Assembly (NCBI GenBank): GCA_040756715.1
Contig: JBFLYE010000129.1
Coordinates: 7,305-15,671, forward strand
Origin: JBFLYE01 sp040756715 [NCBI: bacterium]
GTDB lineage: Bacteria > UBA9089 > UBA9088
Direction of reading: 5' to 3'
DNA length: 8,367 bases
Shown one piece after another: positions 1 through 5,266 of the stretch. Each line of letters opens with the position of its first letter. The first letter of the stretch is position 1. The notes beneath the pieces were generated by a model. That model searched no databases and was not told where the DNA came from. It saw nothing but the letters and a program-made list of their open reading frames with translations. The position numbers and the translations under genes were made by a program.

Positions 1-884
1 GCGGCTATATCAGCATAGTATTGGTTTTCTTCACAAAGCTCTTCAAAATTTCCTGGTTTTTCTCCAAAATATATGGGAAATCCAGATTCTTTGGTAAAGA
101 AATGAGATTTCGGATCTCTTGGTTTTCCAAAAAGGGATTCAAATTTAGGGCTAAATGTCTTATCTGGTGAATAATGGAAAGAAAAATAATCCATATTAAG
201 GGAAAATGAACCATCATTGTTTAGAGCGATAAGTTTCTCTACCTTATCTACATAATTTGGCTTTCCAAATGGTGCCATTCCCATAACCTTGTATTCACCC
301 TCATTCACCTCAAACCCTAAAAATGCTGTAAATGCAGAGTATAGAAGACCTAAGGAATGTGGAAAATGGAGCTCCTTTTTTAAAATAATCTCTTTATCTT
401 TTCCTATTCCCATGGTTGCGGTTGTCCATTCTCCAACCCCATCAATGGTTAATATAGCTGCCTCATCAAATGGCGAGCAAAAAAAGCAAGATGCAGCATG
501 TGAAAGATGGTGTTCAATAAACAAAATTTTATTTTCATCTACCCCCAATTTGCTTCTTATAATATTCTTTATCCAAAGCTTATCTAATAGCCAGGTTAGC
601 ATTGCCTCTCTAAATACCTTCCATCCCTTAGGAAAGACTTGAAAAGAATTCATAAGAATCCTTTCAAATTTGATGAATGGCTTTTCATAGAAGACAATGT
701 AATCTAGGTCAGAAGCTTTTATTCCTGCCATATCAAGGCAAAAAAGGATAGAGTTTATAGGAAAATCATAATCATGCTTTTTTCTGGTGAATCTTTCCTC
801 CTCACAACAGGCAACCAACATTCCATCTTTAAGGAGGCCGGCTGATGCATCGTGGTAAAAGCAAGAGATGCCTAATATATACAT
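1..884 (-). CDS. O-carbamoyltransferase, NodU/CmcH/SxtI family (partial, C-terminal half off the left edge)
   Basis: Enzymes of this family use carbamoyl phosphate and ATP to carbamoylate a hydroxyl group on a sugar, antibiotic or toxin through a carbamoyl-adenylate. The 294 visible residues are the Kae1-like N-terminal domain. It opens with MYILGIS and an HDASA motif (residues 11-15), followed by EEERFTRKKHD (28-38). EHHLSHAAS (124-132) supplies the metal-binding histidines, and the ATP-site segments TIDGVGEW (146-153) and YKVMGMAPFG (198-207) follow. Family members are usually about 570-610 residues, so the YrdC-like C-terminal domain lies outside the window. The ATG is fixed because the codon before it is an in-frame TAA. 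It lies inside the end of the SGNH gene (13-base overlap) with no Shine-Dalgarno, so translation is probably coupled. The family call is firm. The acceptor is unknown; the neighbours suggest a glycan or small molecule handled at the membrane. Confidence 0.93.
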   Translation of the reverse strand, partial: MYILGISCFYHDASAGLLKDGMLVACCEEERFTRKKHDYDFPINSILFCLDMAGIKASDLDYIVFYEKPFIKFERILMNSFQVFPKGWKVFREAMLTWLLDKLWIKNIIRSKLGVDENKILFIEHHLSHAASCFFCSPFDEAAILTIDGVGEWTTATMGIGKDKEIILKKELHFPHSLGLLYSAFTAFLGFEVNEGEYKVMGMAPFGKPNYVDKVEKLIALNNDGSFSLNMDYFSFHYSPDKTFSPKFESLFGKPRDPKSHFFTKESGFPIYFGEKPGNFEELCEENQYYADIA

Positions 885-1870
885 TTATTTGAGGCGAGAT
901 AGTCATAGAGAAGGGAAGAAACCTTTTCAACCCCCTTGCTAGAAAGATGGACCTCATCAACAAAATAGCTATCATCATCAAGAAAATCTGCTATTTTAAT
1001 AAGCCCCACATTTTCCTTTTTTGCAATATCTTCTATAATTTGATTGTAAGATTTAAACCCCAAATCCTCTCTTTGTGATTTCTTTGCCCCCTGGGTCATA
1101 AGAATAGGAAAGATATTATTTGCCTTTGCAATTGCTACAATGTTTATTAGATTATTTTTAAAAAACTCCATTCCAGCATGAAAATCCCTATTTTTATCTA
1201 CATCCTTAAACCTAAAAAATCCTGTCCTTGAATTTACAAACCTCATTAAGAATGAGTATTTCATTAGGCTTCCCCAAAATCCTGTCCTATGTCTATATGT
1301 AAGGAAATCAAAGGTTAAATATTTATTTGAATAATCAGATAAAATCTCCTTTCCGTAGTAATTACAAGACAAATCATTGATATTGTGATAAACAGTGATA
1401 ATGTCAGGCTTAAGCTCTACATTTCTTAAGGCAAGGTTCACCAATGTATGGGCAGAGGAAAATCCATCTCCACCTGCATTTAATACCCTAATCTTTAGGT
1501 TTGGATATTTATCTTGCAATTTCTTCTTTAAACATTGAGGATAAGATAAACCCCTTGTGTAAAAAGCCCCTCTTTTTTCGATAAATGGAGGAGGTGCTCC
1601 ATACAGGGTTGTTGAACCTCCAAAGCAGATTATCCTTTTTTCATTTTTTTCCTTTTTTTTAACAATCTGCTCTCCTTTTTTGAATATATACCACTTTGCT
1701 TTTTTGTAGGGAGCAGGCCAATCATAGATAGTAAAAAAGCTGCTTATAAATGACTTGGGTTTTTCTATAAAGCCCTTTCCAATAGAATATGCATATATCC
1801 TTGTAATTAGCTCCAACCCGAAAAGGAGGAGTATAATAGAGAAAAAGCTAATTAAGAGATTCTTCTTCAA
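872..1870 (-). CDS. Membrane-anchored SGNH/GDSL-family hydrolase or acyltransferase, TTG start
   Basis: This is an SGNH-fold protein of 332 residues from the TTG start. After two lysines a single hydrophobic segment (about residues 5-22) acts as signal anchor and should place the rest outside the cytoplasm. Block I is FGGSTTLYG, a GGST variant of GDS with S86 as nucleophile. NAGGDG (about 131-136) supplies the oxyanion glycine, NIND (163-166) the block III asparagine N165, and VDEVHLS the C-terminal dyad D305/H308. All four catalytic blocks are therefore present. I chose TTG at 1870 over the longer ATG at 1909: AAGGAGG lies 5 bases upstream, TTG overlaps the preceding stop as TTGA, and this start puts KKN directly before the membrane segment. 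Substrate is unknown. Relatives in polysaccharide and sxt-type clusters are called GDSL lipases, and an O-acyl esterase or transferase role is possible. A lysine-rich stretch before block I is encoded by long A runs. Confidence 0.87.
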   Translation of the reverse strand: MKKNLLISFFSIILLLFGLELITRIYAYSIGKGFIEKPKSFISSFFTIYDWPAPYKKAKWYIFKKGEQIVKKKEKNEKRIICFGGSTTLYGAPPPFIEKRGAFYTRGLSYPQCLKKKLQDKYPNLKIRVLNAGGDGFSSAHTLVNLALRNVELKPDIITVYHNINDLSCNYYGKEILSDYSNKYLTFDFLTYRHRTGFWGSLMKYSFLMRFVNSRTGFFRFKDVDKNRDFHAGMEFFKNNLINIVAIAKANNIFPILMTQGAKKSQREDLGFKSYNQIIEDIAKKENVGLIKIADFLDDDSYFVDEVHLSSKGVEKVSSLLYDYLASNKCIY

Positions 1871-2082
1871 AATTGCCTCCTTGCTTCTAAAATATCGGGC
1901 TTTACCCATTTCTTTTCAATCCATTGATTTCTTTTCTTTAGCTTTAAAGGGTCTTTAAATATCTTAATGTATAAGGCAAATGGGGTGATAAAGAGAAAAT
2001 AGAAAATAGAAAGGATAACCCTTGCATTGAAATTTCCTATTTTATGGGCAAGCTCAATCCATTTGTCAAAAATCTTCTTCAT
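1867..2082 (-). CDS. Small SxtJ-like single-pass membrane protein
   Basis: This is a 71-residue protein with one hydrophobic segment (about residues 22-41) between basic ends. The pattern IGNFNARVILSIFYFLFITP followed by KDPL (43-46) resembles my recollection of the core of SxtJ-family proteins, small membrane proteins found beside NodU/SxtI carbamoyltransferases. Here it is the first gene of an operon that goes on to an SGNH protein and a carbamoyltransferase, which strengthens the match. Its function is unknown; a membrane scaffold or anchor for the carbamoyltransferase is inference only. The ATG is fixed: an in-frame TGA lies one codon upstream (2088-2086). There is no Shine-Dalgarno, and a TATAAT box ends 8 bases before the ATG, so the mRNA should be leaderless or nearly so. 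It ends in a TTGA overlap with the SGNH gene. Confidence 0.8.
   Translation of the reverse strand: MKKIFDKWIELAHKIGNFNARVILSIFYFLFITPFALYIKIFKDPLKLKKRNQWIEKKWVKPDILEARRQF
1876..1882 (-). promoter_or_regulatory. Strong Shine-Dalgarno deciding the TTG start of the SGNH gene
   Basis: Read on the minus strand this is AAGGAGG, followed by five bases and then TTG at 1870-1868. It sits inside the last codons of the upstream 71-residue gene. The longer reading with ATG at 1909 would bury this site 9-11 codons inside the gene. The site is therefore the main reason for the shorter start. Confidence 0.8.
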
Positions 2083-2090
2083 TTTTCAAA

Positions 2091-2119
2091 ATTATAACAT
2101 AAAAATGTCTGAATTGCAA
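2091..2119 (-). promoter_or_regulatory. Predicted sigma70-type promoter of the carbamoyltransferase operon
   Basis: On the minus strand, TTGCAA (2119-2114) serves as -35 and is followed by a 17-base spacer and a perfect TATAAT -10 (2096-2091), extended by TGT just upstream. Transcription should begin near 2084, one or two bases before the ATG at 2082. The consensus match is strong and the spacing is ideal, but there is no experimental evidence. Confidence 0.75.
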
Positions 2120-2136
2120 CCGCTGGTCTTTATTTA

Positions 2137-2165
2137 ATGCAATCTTAAAGGCTTATTGATATAAT
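2137..2165 (+). promoter_or_regulatory. Predicted promoter of ruvB
   Basis: A perfect TATAAT -10 at 2160-2165 is extended by TGA upstream. Seventeen bases before it lies ATGCAA (2137-2142), a weak -35 that may matter little given the extended -10. Transcription should start near 2172, leaving a leader of about 5-6 bases before the ruvB ATG at 2178. The element mirrors the minus-strand promoter exactly about base 2128. Confidence 0.7.
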
Positions 2166-2177
2166 ATCCTTAAACAT

Positions 2178-3167
2178 ATGAAAGAAATAACATCACCAGA
2201 GGCTTTTATAGAGGAAAAGGAGAGCGAGAATTCCTTAAGACCAAAGGATTTTTCTGAGTTTATAGGCCAAAACAAGCTTGTTGAGAACCTCAAGATATTT
2301 ATTGAGGCAGCAAAGAAAAGGAATGAGCAGCTAGACCATATCCTTTTTTCAGGTCCACCTGGCTTGGGAAAGACAACCCTGGCAGGGATTATAAACAGAG
2401 AGATGGGAAGCAACATTCTTTCCACATCAGGGCCCATATTGGAGCGTCCCGGAGATTTAGCATCTATTCTTACCGCCCTAAAGGAATTTGATTGCCTATT
2501 TATTGATGAAATACACAGGATAAACAAGGCTGTTTCTGAGCTTTTATACTCTGCTATGGAGGATTTTAGGATTGATATTTTGCTTGGAAAGGGTGCATCT
2601 GCAAGGAGTATAAAGCTCTCCCTTCCAAGATTTACCCTGATTGGAGCTACAACAAGGCAGGGATTGCTTGCATCGCCATTAAGGAATAGGTTTGGAATAT
2701 CAGAGGTTGTTTCTTTCTATTCAGAAGATGAGCTTTTTTCCATTATTCTTCGCTCTTCCAAAATTTTGAATATAGAAACAGAAGAAGATGCAGCTTGCAT
2801 AATAGCAAAGAGGTCAAGGGGAACACCAAGGATTGCAAATAGGCTTTTAAGAAGAATAAGGGATTATGCACAGGTAAAGGGGAAAGGAAAGATAACAGAA
2901 GATATTGCAAGCGAAGGGCTAATGAGGCTTGAGGTTGATAGATTTGGGCTTGATTCTATGGATAGGAGGATTCTTGATATTTTGATAAATAAATTCCAAG
3001 GAAGGGCTATTGGAATAAAAACCCTGACTGCCTCTTTAGAGGAGGATGAAAGCACCATAAGCGAGGTATATGAACCATATTTATTAAGGATAGGATTTAT
3101 AGAGAGAACACCAAAGGGAAGAAAGGCAACAGAATCTGCAATAAATTATCTCTCTTTTAAAAAATGA
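2178..3167 (+). CDS. ruvB: Holliday junction branch-migration ATPase RuvB
   Basis: RuvB is the hexameric AAA+ motor that, with RuvA, drives branch migration of Holliday junctions during recombination and replication-fork repair in the cytoplasm. The protein is 329 residues, normal for the family. It has the RPKDFSEFIGQ start (22-31), Walker A GPPGLGKTT (59-67), Walker B DEIH (110-113), sensor 1 GATTRQGLLASPLRNRFG (156-173, with R169 the likely arginine finger) and sensor 2 RGTPRIANR (214-222). The C-terminal winged helix contains YEPYLLRIGFIERTPKGR. The ATG is fixed between an in-frame TGA at 2157-2159 and codon 1, with no other start codon between. There is no Shine-Dalgarno and the -10 box ends 12 bases upstream, so initiation is probably leaderless. 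No ruvA or ruvC is present in the window. The gene overlaps the next by four bases (ATGA). Confidence 0.97.
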   Translation: MKEITSPEAFIEEKESENSLRPKDFSEFIGQNKLVENLKIFIEAAKKRNEQLDHILFSGPPGLGKTTLAGIINREMGSNILSTSGPILERPGDLASILTALKEFDCLFIDEIHRINKAVSELLYSAMEDFRIDILLGKGASARSIKLSLPRFTLIGATTRQGLLASPLRNRFGISEVVSFYSEDELFSIILRSSKILNIETEEDAACIIAKRSRGTPRIANRLLRRIRDYAQVKGKGKITEDIASEGLMRLEVDRFGLDSMDRRILDILINKFQGRAIGIKTLTASLEEDESTISEVYEPYLLRIGFIERTPKGRKATESAINYLSFKK

Positions 3168-4132
3168 AAGCCCTTGCCCTCCTCTCTGGAGGACTTGATT
3201 CAACCCTTGCAATAAAGCTTATCCTTAATCAAAACATAGAGGTTTCCTGCATAAATTTTACAAGCCCATTCTTTCAAGGAAGCTATCCAGAAAGAATAGC
3301 TGATAGATTTGGGATTTCCCTTAAGATAGTTAAATTGGAAGATGATTACCTCAAGATGCTTAAAAATCCAAAATATGGCTATGGAAGGAATATAAACCCC
3401 TGCATTGATTGCAAAATCCTTATCTTTAAACAAGCCAAATCTTATATGGAAGAAATCGGTGCTAAATTTATCATTACTGGCGAGGTATTGGGAGAAAGGC
3501 TAATGTCTCAAAAAAAAGATGTAATGAGGCTAATAGAAAAAGAATCTGGCCTTTCTGGCCTTGTTTTAAGACCACTTTCGGCAAAATTGCTTGCTAAAAC
3601 AAAGCCAGAGATTGAAGGATGGGTAAATAGGGAGAAATTGCTTGCCATATCCGGAAGGAGTAGAAAACCCCAGATAAAATTGGCAAGCGAATTTGGGATA
3701 AAGGATTATCCAACACCAGCAGGCGGATGCCTTCTTACAGACCCAGGTTTTGCTTTTAGGATGAAGGACCTAATGAAACATAGCCCAAATTTTGGCTTAA
3801 ATGATATTGAGCTTTTAAAGATAGGACGTCATTTCAGACTTTCTCCATATTTTAAGCTTGTGGTTGGAAGAAATGAAATGGAAAATATAAGGCTTAAAGG
3901 GCTAGCTTTGGATTCTGATATTATTTTTGAGCCAGAAAATGGCCCCCTTGGTTTAGGAAGGGGAGAATTTGATGAAGAATGGCTTGTTTTCTCTTCTAAA
4001 ATTATTGCAAAATATTGTGATGGGAAGACAACGCTATCCATCCAATCAAAGGAAATTAAACGCCAAATTACAGCAGATAAAGAAGAAAATATTAAAAAAT
4101 GGATGATAATTCCTAAAAATCCCTTTGTTTAA
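3164..4132 (+). CDS. PP-loop ATPase, ThiI/MnmA-like tRNA thiolation enzyme with NFACT-R-like C-terminal domain
   Basis: This is a 322-residue nucleotide alpha-hydrolase. SGGLDS (8-13) is the PP-loop that binds ATP and adenylates the target base. NPCIDC (78-83) and PAGGCLL (185-191) supply three conserved-looking cysteines, C80, C83 and C189; GEVLGERLMSQ (106-116), LRPLSAKLL (135-143) and GRSRKPQ (164-170) are further family segments. From about residue 200 (IGRHFR, then VVGRNEMENIRL) the tail resembles the RNA-binding NFACT-R domain. No THUMP domain precedes the PP-loop, so this is not classical ThiI. The likely reaction is ATP-dependent sulfur insertion into a tRNA uridine, and the three cysteines could carry persulfide or an Fe-S cluster (inference). 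The exact target base cannot be told. It starts in an ATGA overlap with ruvB and has no Shine-Dalgarno of its own, so it is probably translationally coupled. Confidence 0.85.
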   Translation: MKALALLSGGLDSTLAIKLILNQNIEVSCINFTSPFFQGSYPERIADRFGISLKIVKLEDDYLKMLKNPKYGYGRNINPCIDCKILIFKQAKSYMEEIGAKFIITGEVLGERLMSQKKDVMRLIEKESGLSGLVLRPLSAKLLAKTKPEIEGWVNREKLLAISGRSRKPQIKLASEFGIKDYPTPAGGCLLTDPGFAFRMKDLMKHSPNFGLNDIELLKIGRHFRLSPYFKLVVGRNEMENIRLKGLALDSDIIFEPENGPLGLGRGEFDEEWLVFSSKIIAKYCDGKTTLSIQSKEIKRQITADKEENIKKWMIIPKNPFV

Positions 4133-4153
4133 TTGTTTAGCTTTAGCTTGCAC

Positions 4154-5266
4154 CTATCTTATCCAATCCAATGGGTCTTGTGGTTTTCCATCCAGCCTTA
4201 TCTCAAAATGCAAGGTTGGGATTTCAGCATCCCCCGATTTTCCAACCGAACCTATTACATCCCCCTTTGCTACCTTTTGTCCTGTGCTTACATTAAGGCT
4301 ATCAAGGTGGCCATAGAGGCTATAGAGTGAGCCATTATGGTCAATCATAATGAGCTTTCCATAACCCATAAAATAATCGGCATAGACAACCTCACCATTA
4401 GAGACAGCAAAAACAGAGGAGCCCAAAGGAGCGGATATATCTATGCCCTTGTTGAAAATTATTGTTCCTGTTTTGGGATGGGTATATCTTCCAAATTCCC
4501 TTGCTATATTTCTGCTTTTTGTTGGCCAGATAAGGGAACCTACAGGCTTTGAAGGTCTTTCTTCCCTTGTTGTCTTTCTTTGTGCCTCAAGCCTTTTAAT
4601 TAATGCCTCAAGCTTTTTCTGGTCAGATTTTAGCTTATTTATCCTTTTTTGCAATTGCTCTTCATCCTTTTTTATTTCTGATAAAGCCTTGTTTTGCAAG
4701 GCAATCTCCAACTCTTGCTTTTTTACCTCAGAGATAACCTTTTTCTTTTCATCCTTTGTTTTATTAAAAACCACACCCAATCCTTCTTTTTTTACAACCT
4801 CTTTCTTTTTTTCTAATTCCCTTTCCTCTATTGAAAGAAAGAGGTCATCTATCAAGATGCCTAACAATTCCCCTTTTTCTTTATCTTCCCAAAATGGATT
4901 TTTGGATGTTTTGTAGTCAAAAAGCCCTCTTACTACAATGGAAAGCCCCCTCTTTTTTTTAGAAATCTCATTCGTAAGCCCTGTTATTCTTTCCTCTGTA
5001 ATCTCTATCCTCTTTGAAATCTTTTTTATATCCTTTTCTAAACTTTTAAGGTTTTCCTTTTTTATCTTTTGGTTTTTGGAGATTTTATCTATCCTGCTTA
5101 AAGCCTTTCCCTTTTTCTCCTTTGTTGCTTTAAGGCTTGTTTCTATTTTTTTAATTTCATCCTCAATTTTTAAAAGCCTATCCCTTTCATCCTCAATCCT
5201 TGCCAAAGCAATTAAAGGGATTAGCAAAACAAATAGCCCTATCTTATTTCTGATAAAAATAGGCAA
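4154..5266 (-). CDS. envC: EnvC-like murein hydrolase activator with degenerate LytM/M23 domain
   Basis: EnvC proteins act outside the inner membrane, normally controlled by FtsEX, and switch on amidases that split septal peptidoglycan. The protein is 370 residues with a signal peptide (1-22, ending ALA), a long charged coiled coil (about 24-235), and a LytM domain (about 245-370) including SLIWPTKSRNIAREFG, NKGIDISAP, YGHL and LHFEIR. A catalytic M23 peptidase needs HxxxD and HxH; here the first zinc histidine is N272 and the first histidine of HxH is T351, while D276, H320 and H353 remain. It should therefore be a regulator, not a peptidase, as for E. coli EnvC. The start is TTG, with GGAG four bases upstream, and gives a clean signal peptide; no in-frame ATG offers a better one. 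The gene overlaps the upstream GT-C gene by 28 bases. No ftsE, ftsX or ctpA is in view, unlike the common arrangement. Confidence 0.9.
   Translation of the reverse strand: MPIFIRNKIGLFVLLIPLIALARIEDERDRLLKIEDEIKKIETSLKATKEKKGKALSRIDKISKNQKIKKENLKSLEKDIKKISKRIEITEERITGLTNEISKKKRGLSIVVRGLFDYKTSKNPFWEDKEKGELLGILIDDLFLSIEERELEKKKEVVKKEGLGVVFNKTKDEKKKVISEVKKQELEIALQNKALSEIKKDEEQLQKRINKLKSDQKKLEALIKRLEAQRKTTREERPSKPVGSLIWPTKSRNIAREFGRYTHPKTGTIIFNKGIDISAPLGSSVFAVSNGEVVYADYFMGYGKLIMIDHNGSLYSLYGHLDSLNVSTGQKVAKGDVIGSVGKSGDAEIPTLHFEIRLDGKPQDPLDWIR

Noticed and set aside
5-217. Open frame of 70 codons on the minus strand
   Set aside because: It is an alternative frame inside the carbamoyltransferase gene, which reads through to the left edge.
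289-642. Open frame of 117 codons on the plus strand
   Set aside because: It lies antisense within the carbamoyltransferase, whose own frame shows clear family motifs across the same bases. No ribosome site or domain.
2153-2527. Minus-strand open frame of 124 codons across the ruvB start
   Set aside because: Antisense to the RuvB Walker A region, serine-rich shadow with no recognisable domain.
4154-4900. Active M23 endopeptidase
   Set aside because: Two of the key histidines are replaced (N272, T351), so an EnvC-type regulator is the better call.
4951-4960. T run as an intrinsic terminator
   Set aside because: It has no adjacent hairpin and lies inside the EnvC coding region as lysine codons.
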